From Nelumbo lutea (taxonomy: Eukaryota > Streptophyta > Magnoliopsida > Proteales > Nelumbonaceae): a stretch of DNA of 64,000 bases. The notes beneath the pieces are model-generated. The model had not been told where the DNA came from and did not search any database. It saw only the letters and a list, made by a program, of their open reading frames with translations. Position 1 is the first letter of the stretch, and every line of letters begins with the position of its first letter. Made by a program: the position numbers and the translations under genes. The stretch lies in NCBI GenBank assembly GCA_022828595.1, contig JAKGHH010000002.1, forward strand, positions 79,332,383-79,396,382. The letters run 5' to 3'. Shown piece by piece: positions 13,355-26,614 of the stretch.

Positions 13355-15275
13355 CATGGTGTTAAAATTGAATATATGATACAATCAATTTTATCTAATT
13401 ATACGTTAGAGTTGGGTTTCACCATAGACTTGACGGCCATCTAAAACTTTACACTGCCACTCTCTCATAAGGGAGAAATCAAGCTCCTTACCTTAGCTGA
13501 AATCCTTTTAAGTTCCTGAAATTGAATAGACTTTGGAACTTGCATCTTTCTCTCTTCTCATTTCTATCTGTTTCCTTATCAAAGAAAAGATACAAATTTA
13601 CTGTTGTAGAGTTTTCTTTTTTTCTCATTCTTGTATATTTGAGGTAAAAGAAATGTAAGTGAATTTTTTTTAAGTACTCTATTGTTCTTCTTTTTCATTC
13701 TATTCATTTCTCCAAATCATAATCAAAAGGTGCTCTCTACTTTCTTGTGGAGATGTAATTAATTGGAACAATCCATATGATTTCCAAAATCGGCTTTACC
13801 CAAAATAATAAAAATTCAATCATTTGATTGAGTGAATTATGTTGCATGAGAATTTATTAAAATTTTCATACTAACAACGTTTCCTGGAGCACTGGTTTTT
13901 CCAACATAGCGCTGATATATCACCGTTTTCTAGAACGACATCAATACCAAACACCGCTTTAGTGTGATCAAGTTCATCTCGTAATCGTGGCCCATTGCTC
14001 AATAGGCTCCTTCCTTACACCTCTGTTTCTGATTCATTAAGGGCCCCAAACCTACTGAATATTGTAATCAGATCATCTATATATTGATGGCAAAGAGAAA
14101 CTTGAACGTTTTTCTTTGTGTTCAGTTGGTTGGGGGTCAGTCACCTGGGAATTAGCCTCCAAGAACTTCCTCTTTCATCTGCCTTGAAGAGCTACTTGCT
14201 CGGTGTATATCCCATAATTTGATCCATCACGATACAACGAGCTTCTAAATAATGTTGATTACATCGGGAAAGATCCAAGTGGTCAATATGTTTGAGTACT
14301 AATCCTCTCTCTCTCTCTCTCTCTTTTTTCATGGTGTTAAAATTGAATATATGATACAATCAATTTTATCTAATTATACGTTAGAGTTGGGTTTCACCAT
14401 AGACTTGACGGCCATCTAAAACTTTACACTGCCACTCTCTCATAAGGGAGAAATCAAGCTCCTTACCTTAGCTGAAATCCTTTTAAGTTCCTGAAATTGA
14501 ATAGACTTTGGAACTTGCATCTTTCTCTCTTCTCATTTCTATCTGTTTCCTTATCAAAGAAAAGATACAAATTTACTGTTGTAGAGTTTTGTTTTCTTCT
14601 CATTCTTGTATACTTGAGGTAAAAGAAATGTAAGTGAATTTTTTTTAAGTACTCTATTGTTCTTCTTTTTCATTCTATTCATTTCTCCAAATCATAATCA
14701 AAAGGTGCTCTCTACTTTCTTGTGGAGATGTAATTAATTGGAACAATCCATATGATTTCCAAAATCGGCTTTACCCAAAATAATAAAAATTCAATCATTT
14801 GATTGAGTGAATTATGTTGCATGAGAATTTATTAAAATTTTCATACTAACAACGTTTCCTGGAGCACTGGTTTTTCCAACATAGCGCTGATATATCACCG
14901 TTTTCTAGAACGACATCAATACCAAACACCGCTTTAGTGTGATCAAGTTCATCTCGTAATCGTGGCCCATTGCTCAATAGGCTCCTTCCTTACACCTCTG
15001 TTTCTGATTCATTAAGGGCCCCAAACCTACTGAATATTGTAATCAGATCATCTATATATTGATGGCAAAGAGAAACTTGAACGTTTTTCTTTGTGTTCAG
15101 TTGGTTGGGGGTCAGTCACCTGGGAATTAGCCTCCAAGAACTTCCTCTTTCATCTGCCTTGAAGAGCTACTTGCTCGGTGTATATCCCATAATTTGATCC
15201 ATCACGATACAACGAGCTTCTAAATAATGTTGATTACATCGGGAAAGATCCAAGTGGTCAATATGTTTGAGTACT

Positions 15276-15312
<37 letters not shown>

Positions 15313-18211
15313 CATGGTGTTAAAATTGAATATATGATACAATCAATTTTATCTAATTATACGTTAGAGTTGGGTTTCACCATAGACTTGACGGCCATCT
15401 AAAACTTTACACTGCCACTCTCTCATAAGGGAGAAATCAAGCTCCTTACCTTAGCTGAAATCCTTTTAAGTTCCTGAAATTGAATAGACTTTGGAACTTG
15501 CATCTTTCTCTCTTCTCATTTCTATCTGTTTCCTTATCAAAGAAAAGATACAAATTTACTGTTGTAGAGTTTTGTTTTCTTCTCATTCTTGTATACTTGA
15601 GGTAAAAGAAATGTAAGTGAATTTTTTTAAGTACTCTATTGTTCTTCTTTTTCATTCTATTCATTTCTCCAAATCATAATCAAAAGGTGCTCTCTACTTT
15701 CTTGTGGAGATGTAATTAATTGGAACAATCCATATGATTTCCAAAATCGGCTTTACCCAAAATAATAAAAATTCAATCATTTGATTGAGTGAATTATGTT
15801 GCATGAGAATTTATTAAAATTTTCATACTAACAACGTTTCCTGGAGCACTGGTTTTTCCAACATAGCGCTGATATATCACCGTTTTCTAGAACGACATCA
15901 ATACCAAACACCGCTTTAGTGTGATCAAGTTCATCTCGTAATCGTGGCCCATTGCTCAATAGGCTCCTTCCTTACACCTCTGTTTCTGATTCATTAAGGG
16001 CCCCAAACCTACTGAATATTGTAATCAGATCATCTATATATTGATGGCAAAGAGAAACTTGAACGTTTTTCTTTGTGTTCAGTTGGTTGGGGGTCAGTCA
16101 CCTGGGAATTAGCCTCCAAGAACTTCCTCTTTCATCTGCCTTGAAGAGCTACTTGCTCGGTGTATATCCCATAATTTGATCCATCACGATACAACGAGCT
16201 TCTAAATAATGTTGGTTACATCGGGAAAGATCCAAGTGGTCAATATGCTTGAGTACTAATCCTCTCTCTCTCTCTCTCTCTCTTTTCATGGTGTTAAAAT
16301 TGAATATATGATACAATCAATTTTATCTAATTATACGTTAGAGTTGGGTTTCACCATAGACTTGACGGCCATCTAAAACTTTACACTGCCACTCTCTCAT
16401 AAGGGAGAAATCAAGCTCCTTACCTTAGCTGAAATCCTTTTAAGTTCCTGAAATTGAATAGACTTTGGAACTTGCATCTTTCTCTCTTCTCATTTCTATC
16501 TGTTTCCTTATCAAAGAAAAGATACAAATTTACTGTTGTAGAGTTTTGTTTTCTTCTCATTCTTGTATACTTGAGGTAAAAGAAATGTAAGTGAATTTTT
16601 TTTAAGTACTCTATTGTTCTTCTTTTTCATTCTATTCATTTCTCCAAATCATAATCAAAAGGTGCTCTCTACTTTCTTGTGGAGATGTAATTAATTGGAA
16701 CAATCCATATGATTTCCAAAATCGGCTTTACCCAAAATAATAAAAATTCAATCATTTGATTGAGTGAATTATGTTGCATGAGAATTTATTAAAATTTTCA
16801 TACTAACAACGTTTCCTGGAGCACTGGTTTTTCCAACATAGCGCTGATATATCACCGTTTTCTAGAACGACATCAATACCAAACACCGCTTTAGTGTGAT
16901 CAAGTTCATCTCGTAATCGTGGCCCATTGCTCAATAGGCTCCTTCCTTACACCTCTGTTTCTGATTCATTAAGGGCCCCAAACCTACTGAATATTGTAAT
17001 CAGATCATCTATATATTGATGGCAAAGAGAAACTTGAACGTTTTTCTTTGTGTTCAGTTGGTTGGGGGTCAGTCACCTGGGAATTAGCCTCCAAGAACTT
17101 CCTCTTTCATCTGCCTTGAAGAGCTACTTGCTCGGTGTATATCCCATAATTTGATCCATCACGATACAACGAGCTTCTAAATAATGTTGATTACATCGGG
17201 AAAGATCCAAGTGGTCAATATGTTTGAGTACTAATCCTCTCTCTCTCTCTCTCTCTCTCTCTTTTCATGGTGTTAAAATTGAATATATGATACAATCAAT
17301 TTTATCTAATTATACGTTAGAGTTGGGTTTCACCATAGACTTGACGGCCATCTAAAACTTTACACTGCCACTCTCTCATAAGGGAGAAATCAAGCTCCTT
17401 ACCTTAGCTGAAATCCTTTTAAGTTCCTGAAATTGAATAGACTTTGGAACTTGCATCTTTCTCTCTTCTCATTTCTATCTGTTTCCTTATCAAAGAAAAG
17501 ATACAAATTTACTGTTGTAGAGTTTTGTTTTCTTCTCATTCTTGTATACTTGAGGTAAAAGAAATGTAAGTGAATTTTTTTTAAGTACTCTATTGTTCTT
17601 CTTTTTCATTCTATTCATTTCTCCAAATCATAATCAAAAGGTGCTCTCTACTTTCTTGTGGAGATGTAATTAATTGGAACAATCCATATGATTTCCAAAA
17701 TCGGCTTTACCCAAAATAATAAAAATTCAATCATTTGATTGAGTGAATTATGTTGCATGAGAATTTATTAAAATTTTCATACTAACAACGTTTCCTGGAG
17801 CACTGGTTTTTCCAACATAGCGCTGATATATCACCGTTTTCTAGAACGACATCAATACCAAACACCGCTTTAGTGTGATCAAGTTCATCTCGTAATCGTG
17901 GCCCATTGCTCAATAGGCTCCTTCCTTACACCTCTGTTTCTGATTCATTAAGGGCCCCAAACCTACTGAATATTGTAATCAGATCATCTATATATTGATG
18001 GCAAAGAGAAACTTGAACGTTTTTCTTTGTGTTCAGTTGGTTGGGGGTCAGTCACCTGGGAATTAGCCTCCAAGAACTTCCTCTTTCATCTGCCTTGAAG
18101 AGCTACTTGCTCGGTGTATATCCCATAATTTGATCCATCACGATACAACGAGCTTCTAAATAATGTTGATTACATCGGGAAAGATCCAAGTGGTCAATAT
18201 GTTTGAGTACT

Positions 18212-18246
<35 letters not shown>

Positions 18247-19263
18247 CATGGTGTTAAAATTGAATATATGATACAATCAATTTTATCTAATTATACGTTA
18301 GAGTTGGGTTTCACCATAGACTTGACGGCCATCTAAAACTTTACACTGCCACTCTCTCATAAGGGAGAAATCAAGCTCCTTACCTTAGCTGAAATCCTTT
18401 TAAGTTCCTGAAATTGAATAGACTTTGGAACTTGCATCTTTCTCTCTTCTCATTTCTATCTGTTTCCTTATCAAAGAAAAGATACAAATTTACTGTTGTA
18501 GAGTTTTGTTTTCTTCTCATTCTTGTATACTTGAGGTAAAAGAAATGTAAGTGAATTTTTTTTAAGTACTCTATTGTTCTTCTTTTTCATTCTATTCATT
18601 TCTCCAAATCATAATCAAAAGGTGCTCTCTACTTTCTTGTGGAGATGTAATTAATTGGAACAATCCATATGATTTCCAAAATCGGCTTTACCCAAAATAA
18701 TAAAAATTCAATCATTTGATTGAGTGAATTATGTTGCATGAGAATTTATTAAAATTTTCATACTAACAACGTTTCCTGGAGCACTGGTTTTTCCAACATA
18801 GCGCTGATATATCACCGTTTTCTAGAACGACATCAATACCAAACACCGCTTTAGTGTGATCAAGTTCATCTCGTAATCGTGGCCCATTGCTCAATAGGCT
18901 CCTTCCTTACACCTCTGTTTCTGATTCATTAAGGGCCCCAAACCTACTGAATATTGTAATCAGATCATCTATATATTGATGGCAAAGAGAAACTTGAACG
19001 TTTTTCTTTGTGTTCAGTTGGTTGGGGGTCAGTCACCTGGGAATTAGCCTCCAAGAACTTCCTCTTTCATCTGCCTTGAAGAGCTACTTGCTCGGTGTAT
19101 ATCCCATAATTTGATCCATCACGATACAACGAGCTTCTAAATAATGTTGATTACATCGGGAAAGATCCAAGTGGTCAATATGTTTGAGTACTAATCCTCT
19201 CTCTCTCTCTCTCTCTCTTTTCATGGTGTTAAAATTGAATATATGATACAATCAATTTTATCT
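4760..19263. repeat. Tandem satellite, unit about 979 bp, 14 full copies plus a partial copy
   Basis: Head-to-tail units start with AAAGAAAAGATAC at 4760, 5737, 6716, 7703, 8678, 9661, 10640, 11617, 12596, 13581, 14556, 15539, 16513, 17492 and 18473. The last is cut by the assembly gap. Spacings run from 974 to 987, and nearly all of that variation is an embedded (TC)n tract of about 8-17 repeats. Elsewhere the copies are almost identical. Private changes are few: 8575-8581, 10860-10861, 12167-12168, 13614-13636, 15622 (one T fewer) and 16215/16248. These private variants argue against a pure assembly duplication. The array has no meaningful ORF. Such uniformity indicates recent amplification or ongoing homogenisation by unequal exchange. 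The true length is unknown because of the gap. Confidence 0.97.
5482..5509. repeat. (TC)n microsatellite inside each satellite unit (first copy shown)
   Basis: A pure TC run follows AGTACTAATCC and precedes TTTTCATGG in every satellite unit. Its length changes from unit to unit and accounts for most of the unit length variation. Examples of other copies start near 6461, 7440, 8426, 9401, 10385, 13320 and 15279. Confidence 0.9.
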
Positions 19264-19363
19264 NNNNNNNNNNNNNNNNNNNNNNNNNNNNNNNNNNNNN
19301 NNNNNNNNNNNNNNNNNNNNNNNNNNNNNNNNNNNNNNNNNNNNNNNNNNNNNNNNNNNNNNN
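19264..19363. other. Assembly gap (100 N)
   Basis: Exactly 100 N, the usual placeholder for a gap of unknown size. It interrupts the satellite 791 bp into its fifteenth unit, and the sequence on the far side is unrelated. The number of missing units, and anything lying between, cannot be known from this window. Confidence 0.99.
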
Positions 19364-20497
19364 CTTTGCATTTAACCTCACATTGGGGACAATTGGGGCA
19401 GATTTAAGTGTGGGGGGAGGGGATTTAGAAATTTAGGGTTGTGTTTTAAAAAATTTGATTTAGGTTGTGTTTTTTTTCTGCATTAAGAAAAAAAAACTCA
19501 ACTCTTTTTGGAAATCAATTGAAACAATATTCTGAGAAAATTCTTCGTGAGCTTGAGTTAATGCAATATGGATCAGAGGTGAAGGTAATTACCATTCTAT
19601 CTAAAGCCATCCCTTTTTAAGCTAGTCCCAAATTCACGGTTTAAGTAAATGGGCGTAAATATTTTACCATTACTACAATTGGTAGGACAGAGCATGAGAT
19701 GCAACCATACCAAGCCAAGGCAAAATCAATAATAGGATGAGAGCATTAAAATGCAGCCTACTAGCCCAAACAATTCAAATAGTAGGATAGAGCATTAAAA
19801 GTGCCACCTACTGACGCAACGTGATCCTAAAAGTGAGCAATGGTAGGGCATTAAAATGCAATCCCACTGACTGAGTCCTGAAAAAGGTGCAAGGATGGAA
19901 GCATATCGAAATGCACTCAGCTTACCACCCAAGAGAGTAAATGAATATACAAACAAAAGAGAGCAAGTAAAAATGGTTTCCCTAGTTTACTACTTGGTAA
20001 TATTGTAGTAGTCAAAGAAGGGAACCATTGGCTGAAATAGATGAGTTGAGATAGTGCATATTAAATGTACTTGGTTGTGTGTGACTTAATAGTTTGCAAA
20101 AACCGACCTAGGGATAATTGTGGGAAAAAGATTGAAAGAAGAGTTGAGTTTAAAAATTGATAGGATCGTTAGTATGTTATTGTTTGATTTTTGCTTGAAT
20201 TTTGTCTTGCCCGAGGACGGAGCAAGGTTTGTAAGTGTGGGGGGATTTGATGCAGAATAAAAAATTATCATATTTTTATCCGCCAAATATTCAGTCTTTT
20301 ATAACTTAATTAGTATTAATTGGACTGCATTATTCTTGGTATTTCGGATTCAGGGCATGAAAGACAATCGCGTTAGCGAGAAAAAACAAGGGCTAATCGA
20401 GTAATTTTATCCCAATTGTGGGCACTACAAGATGCATTGGAAAGCATTCACAGGAAAAACTCTTACCACTGTCACATGTTTTGAGTCTGGGACTGAA
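19364..20497 (+). mobile_element. Ty3/gypsy-type retrotransposon, 3' tail and partial 3' LTR
   Basis: The sequence starts in a block typical of the region just after pol in plant Tat/Athila-like elements: CACATTGGGGACAATT followed by TTTAAGTGTGGGGGGA at about 19377-19424. About 800 bp of non-coding 3' region follows, with loosely repeated GTAGGATAGAGCATTAAAA-like phrases (19680-19890). A polypurine tract and an LTR start (TGATGCAG) lie at 20233-20260. The LTR is cut off near 20.5 kb, where copia sequence begins. No pol sequence is visible; it would lie in or beyond the gap. Lineage assignment rests on these non-coding landmarks only. Confidence 0.65.
20233..20245 (+). promoter_or_regulatory. 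Polypurine tract of the gypsy-type remnant
   Basis: AAGTGTGGGGGGA lies just before the LTR start TTTGATGCAG. This purine run primes plus-strand DNA synthesis during reverse transcription in such elements. The same arrangement, in reverse, marks the two LARD elements in this window. Confidence 0.65.
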
Positions 20498-22677
20498 TGA
20501 AAGAGTGTTTGGAAAGTCCTGGGACTAACTGGCTTGTACCCAATTTGGACTTAAGTTGCAAGTGTCGATGCCTGTTAGACAGTGTATGTCCCTTAGGCTC
20601 CAATCAGAATGATGTAAACTTATGACCAGTTTAGTTGCTTAATGAATAAAGAGTACATATTTGAATTTCATGTTATTAAGACTGACACTGATGAGACTTT
20701 GTGGTTAAGTTTAGACAATGTTCATAGCCGTTGGATAAGTCTGGCGAGATTTATCCTACTAAGGCTGACACTGTGATTGTGCTTGCCAAGTTGGTTGGGG
20801 TAGTCTGTCTCAGCTACAAGGGGTGAGACCCGAAGTACATGTTAGTGGTAGGTTTTTACGTTGAAACCCTAAACCGGACGCAGAATTCCAAGGTAATTGC
20901 CCTGGAACCTTGGTGATTAGTGGGCAAAATTGGAATGTTACACCCGACCCCTAGACTCGATTTAATGATGCTGGCAACTAGGATGTCGCGATTGGGCTAT
21001 CTTTGAGTATGCCAATCAGTAAGCATCCTTAGAGGGGCGTCAAAACCTGGGTATGTTGGGGCAGTTCGAGAAATTCATCTGAGTGGGTGATCAATAGTTG
21101 ACAGGATCAAGCCCCTTTGTCAGACCATAGGTAATAATCGGGGGTGCACTCTCTCTAATGAAAACCAAAGCTAGTTCCGGCAGCCAAGTTTCAATCGTTT
21201 GAAATTTGTTTTTTGCAAAACTATATTGTATATAAAAGATATATAATTATATATATAGTATATATATTATGGTTTTCAAAATGTCTTGCAAAGGGTTTTA
21301 ATTCCCGGGATCCATGTGAGTAGAGAGTGCCCAGCACTATTCCTTGCAGCCAAGGGAGAGGTCCTCTCTTGTCGGGGCAGATGTTTGGATTATTTATGGG
21401 ACTAAGGGGTTTTAAAGTGTAAAGACCAGTTGAGGGTAGTACCAGGGGTGGATGGGCTAATCTTGCATCTGCCCCATAGTCCCTAGGTTTTGTAAGCGTG
21501 GTCTTGGTCAAGGGACCACTTAGTGTAAGTGATGTTGGTGCCCATTAAGAAGCCCATGGTGCATGGGCTTAGCGGGTTCACTACCCATATCAGTGAATTC
21601 GGCCAGGCCTTGTTAATAGGGGCTAGGCTGAAACCCATGTGGATTGATGGTGTTAGATCATTGTTTGGGTCCCACGTCGATAACACGGAAACCGCAACTG
21701 GGCCAACAAATTGGATGGGTAAGGTGAGAACATGGACTTTAATGGGCCTAAGGAGCCCAATTCGTAATTGGTCTAATTTTGATTTAGTAAAAGAGAAGGG
21801 TGGTGGAATTCTGGGATTGGGATCAGCAGATAGGAATAGGGAGTTACCCCTATCACACTAAGAAGAGTCCAGATCCAAATACAAAATTGTGGATTTGGAA
21901 ACTCCTAATAAAGATTAGGAGGGTTGAATCCTAACCTATAGATGAAGATGAAGGGCTTATCCTAATCTCTTAAAGAGAACTCCTAATCCAAATACAAATT
22001 TGGATTAGGAAACTCCGTAATGAAAATTAGGAGGCTTATCTTTAAAGGCTATTAAAAGGATGGAGGGGGGCGAATGCATGTCTAACAACAACATCAGATG
22101 CAGATATTCAAAGATCAACAGAAAGAGAGAAGATACACTACAGTAAGACTGCACCATCTTCTGATTCTTGTGCCCTCCTCCTGGCTGCCGTGTACCATTG
22201 CCGAATTTCGATCTCCACTATAGGGAGCGATCAAGAAGTGTTCTTGATATCAATTTTTTGGATAAAAACTGATCTGTAAGTCGTAGGTCACATTAGCCCA
22301 GTCACATCGAATTCTTTGCTAAAGGATTCGGTTCTTCTGAAGAACTTGCTGATTCTGCTCCACCTCTATGCTGTGTTATCTTCAGTGGGGAGCAGGGTCT
22401 TGGAGTTTTCCTTGGGGTGTGAACACCTTTAATTGGGAGATGATTGTTTCTTCATATCAGGTGACGCTCCTCTCCTACATTTCTGTTTTTAGATCTAGTT
22501 CCTGTTTACGGTTCAAGATTGATCCTTGAAAATGGCAGATTTTCTCTCACAATAGAAGAAATGTTGATTCCCACATGGGAGAGAGAGAAATTTTTGTAAA
22601 CTTTTGACCCTAAACCTACTGATTCGCAGGTGTTGTCGGCGTCTATTCCATCATGATGGATCTCTCATTACCCTTCA
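20498..22677 (+). mobile_element. Ty1/copia copy C: remnant of the internal 3' end plus 3' LTR (20573-22677)
   Basis: Bases 20498-20572 match the very end of the copia RNase H frame seen in A, B and D (the codons for LVP..WT, then the purine-rich AAGTG). The LTR begins TGTTAGACAG at 20573 and ends CCCTTCA at 22677, collinear with the LTRs of element A. At 2105 bp it is about 160 bp longer than A's LTR because of many scattered 1-4 base insertions. The 5' LTR and coding region are absent. The TATA position reads CTATTAAAAGG (about 22049), apparently disrupted by an extra T. An (AT)-rich run lies near 21239-21266. Confidence 0.8.
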
Positions 22678-24154
22678 CCTATACCGTCTCATAACACCTA
22701 CCCCATAAATTTGGACGTTAAGATTCCGCCTCCGCTTACGCCTTTCATTAAGCAAATTATTCTATTATGACTGTCCTACTCGTCTAGCCTAAACACTTTG
22801 GAACTCAAATTCTCTTAATCTTAAAACCCATAGATAGAACCAACTCAAACGCACACCATTAAACTCCAGATACATTCAAAAGACACCTCTCCATAAAGTT
22901 TCAACCGCCAGATTTCCCCTATTTGTCATTCTCCGTTTAAACCAAGATTCCATTCCAGAAAACATTCTCATTTGACCCAAAATTCCTATGACCCCTGGCC
23001 CTCTAAAGACTGGATGCAGACCTATAGTCATGCAGATCTTGGACAGCCCCTAAATACCACACCTGTGAAATCTCAACCCAAAATTCCTCGTTTGCCCCTT
23101 TCCTCTAAAAAAGGATTATGTTACAGAGGTTCCAAATCCGATTAGGATTCCAAATCCACCTGATCCAGGCCTAGTTGACATACAATCTAACCTCTTCCAA
23201 TCACTTCAAAATACTCAGAAAATCACACCCTACTAAAATTTTTCCACCAAAAAATACCGCATAGTTTGCCTTTCCGTTTACACAAATTATGTTTTAAGCC
23301 TTCCGGATTGACTGGATTCCAAATCTACCAATTCCCAAGCCTAGTTTGCCGTATTTAAACCATAACAGTCACTTTCAGGACTCTACCCCAAAAACCCTAG
23401 CCTTGTGAATTTTCAATCCAATAACAGATGGTTGTTTGCCCGATCGATTCACCAACAAGATTCTATTTTGATACTTGCTAGATCTAGATCCGACACCAAA
23501 ACCTTCCCAGATCTGACCAATCTGGACCCAGTGGTGGCCCAATCTTAACCCCACCAATCACACTTAAAATGTCTGAAAACCCCACCTTATGCAAATTTCA
23601 GTAAAAAATACCTACCACTTATTTACGCTTCTATCTATGAAGATTCCAATTTTGGTCCAATATCGCTAGCTGTCGCGCTCATACAAACCCCCTCTTTTGT
23701 GATTAGACCAATCTCAACCTTTTGTCCATTTTTTTATCCAAAGAATCCCATCCATTTAAAAGAACCTCGGGTTTAGCCCCTAAGACCTGGTTTTAATACT
23801 AAGAATTACCAAAATACCCCTACTTTTTTCCACTAAAAAGATTATGAAAAATACCCCTAATGAGAAGAATTCAGGGGGAATTCGACTTTCTCGCTCTTTC
23901 TCTCCCGTTCGAATAATGAACGTAGTGGCAGAGAGTTATCAGTGAAAAGCCTTACATTAGCAAGATAGAGTAGGCATCAAACCGCACCACCTCTTATATT
24001 TTAAAGTAGCATACTTCCGAGTGTTGAAATACCGGAACGTGACAACCTTCACTTAATCTTTCACCCTCGACCAATCAGTGAAGTTCATGCTCCAACTAAT
24101 CTCCTGATTAGGCCATTGTTTGAACATTCAGGTGAAGCATACGACTCCGTTGCC
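22678..24154. other. Non-coding repetitive-looking DNA, possibly part of an old LTR
   Basis: No gene. Similar phrases recur (for example GGATTCCAAATC near 23148 and 23310, and CCAAATTTCAG/CAAATTTCAG variants). LARD-1 is inserted at its right edge, and the sequence continuing beyond LARD-1 (31895-32972) ends at a primer-site-like block. Both pieces could therefore be one long degenerate LTR. That is inference; no matching LTR partner lies in the window. Confidence 0.35.
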
Positions 24155-25965
24155 TGAATGTGTGGCTCATTGTGACAACATAGCAAGAATGCACTAAGCC
24201 GTGCTCAAGTAATAAAGTAGTGGGTAGAAGTGAGTATACAACAGCTAAATCGTTCCCACGAGGATTTAGGAACACAAATTACGCCAAATTACTAAATATG
24301 AACCATTTCTTATTCTGAATCAACAAATAAATCAAAACTCTAACAATAGCAAAGGCTAAGGAAATCAACTAAATTAAAAGAATACTATACTAAATCATGA
24401 CAAAATGCGTCCAAATCCTGACCTTCAATTCAGGGTTAGAAGAGTAAAGCAAGTAAATGGTCAATCTCAGATTCAAGCAATCTATCAATTTGGATCATTC
24501 GACATGAATCATCGATTGAGCCTTTGGTTATGCATGAAACCGCAAGGTCATGCAACAGCCTCTCTCCGAAGCCCCGGCAATTGTTCAGTACCTATGCAAT
24601 GAGTGACGGATTCTTCTTATCTCTAGCAAGGAATTCTAATCCCCATGCATAGCATTTCTCTCAAACACTTCTAAGGCAGTCACATTCATAATCTGAATTG
24701 CGATATCACCAACTGAATTGTGACAAGTTATCTCCTAACCTTTGCACCTCAATTCAGTTCATCTGAATAGCATTAGATATCTGCCGAATTCCTAGAAAGG
24801 TCTCTCTCAAGCAACTCCTTGGAAATATTGCCACCAGCTGTAGAATTAATATCGCCGCAATCCTGAAATGTTGCCAGATCCTGGACATTCTCTTTCAAGC
24901 AATCTCTAGATCTATGCAATCTCAGATACTGCAGAATTCAGAACCTCTAAGAGTTTATTCTTGAAAGGGTTAGTTGGGCCGGAACCGCGAAATTGCATTC
25001 TGCACATCACACCCTGTAGTTTTCACAGAAACTTCAAGTACGAATGCCAAAATGGAGTGCAATTTGAATGAATCAAAAAGAATGTAGATTGCTGAAACAT
25101 GGAAATTTTTTACAAGCTGAAAATACATCAAGGAAGAATGGAAACAAGGAGAAAAGAAGAAAGAACATAATAACTACAGAAACTGAATTCAAATCAAAAG
25201 AGAATGAAAACACTACAAATTGATTTTATTTACAAAAAATCTTTGAATGCACAATCCCTCGCAATTCGAACTCACCTTCTTCTTCTAAGACTTTGCTTGT
25301 ACTTGAACTTCCTTCAGCCCTTCTTCTTCTTCTTCCTTGCGCCTAGCCTTCTTACTCATTCTCTTCTCTCAAGGTGGCTGAACCTCTAAGAGTGGGAGTA
25401 GCCTTACTCTCAAGCAATTGAACAACTTTCACACCTCCTAGAGGCCTCCGGATCTAGTTTTTCAAGGGGGCGCTTGCTCCGGCTTGACGCCTCTCGAATG
25501 GGGTGTATTACACCCCTCAGGAACCTTCTAGAGGGCTCCCTCCTGCTCTTCAAGAAAATCCTAGAAGTTTCCGCCCCTAGCTCCCTTTGGGCTGCTATTT
25601 GGGCTACAACTTAGCTTGCTTTTGAGCTCATGTGGGCTACACTCTAGGCTGTTATTTGGGCTAAAAATGGGCCTTCCTTGCTGGGCCGAATTCTCCTCAT
25701 AGCTAGGCTTTATTTTCTTGGGTTTTCTCAAGGAATGCACTTGCTCTTTTTGGGACGAAGTGCTCTCTCTTGCTTCCACGACCGGGCTGGACTGAAATTG
25801 GTCTTTTTGAACCTTCTTTTCTTGCCTTTTTCCTTCATTCTCTTGGATTGATTATCCCTGAAACTATTCTTAGCATTAAGCTAAATTAAGGCAAAAATTA
25901 ATAAAACCGGCATAAAAATCCATGCTAAAGTCCTCAAAAATTATAGATAAATTGTAAGTTCATCA
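24155..25965 (-). repeat. LARD-1 3' LTR
   Basis: 1811 bp, against 1614 bp for its partner at 30281-31894. The excess comes from scattered short insertions between about 24155 and 25480. The last 480 bp are almost identical to the partner. The TATA segment present in the other three LARD LTRs is disrupted here (CCTCCGGATCTAG near 25446-25458). Confidence 0.9.
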
Positions 25966-25983
25966 AATACCCCCACACTTAAG
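25966..25983 (-). promoter_or_regulatory. LARD-1 polypurine tract
   Basis: The plus strand reads AATACCCCCACACTTAAG, so the element strand reads CTTAAGTGTGGGGGTATT directly before the LTR start TGATGAAC. It is identical to the LARD-2 tract at 54968-54985. Confidence 0.8.
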
Positions 25984-26467
25984 CTTTTGCTTGTCCTCAA
26001 GCAAAGACATCAGCCATAAACTTAACATTCCCCCAATTCTGTTCTCTCACAATTTTTCACCTCTTGGTGAAAATCTTTTTTAGATAGGAAATGCATTGAG
26101 TAGGTTCGGCGGTAACTTTTGTCCTGTAAGTGCTCAAACTCTTATTTATCTTAGTAAAATTTTACCCATTTAAGATACTTTGTAATTCAGATCCGAGGAA
26201 AAGTGAGAATATGAATTTCATCAAAATAGTTCTAGCCTTCACGGCTCCTTCACCTTCAAAAATATAAATCAGCTCCTATAATTGATCAAGGCTTAATAAT
26301 CAAATTTCAACTAAAATTTTACGAAAATACTGTAACTAAATCTCAATGAGAGTTCATACTTGTACGAGGTGCCCCTTTGGAACCTCGGTTGTCCTAGCCA
26401 CAATACTTTTAACTTGACTTTTCTAAAGTGGCTGAAGTGTGCCCATTTTTATGCTGGGCTCATCTCA

Positions 26468-26503
<36 letters not shown>

Positions 26504-26581
26504 CTTTTTTTTCTTTTCGGTCCCGTGAGCGCGAAGCTGCATTTTATGCTCCATCTCACAACAAAGCTTGTATTCTCTCTC

Positions 26582-26614
<33 letters not shown>

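Noticed and set aside
15446..15664. 72-codon minus-strand frame in the satellite
   Set aside because: It is open only because this unit has one T fewer than the others; the other units are closed here.
4760..19263. Regular repeat spacing considered as a CRISPR-like or gene-cluster array
   Set aside because: Units of about 979 bp are identical along their whole length, with no unique spacers and no conserved frame. It is a plant satellite.
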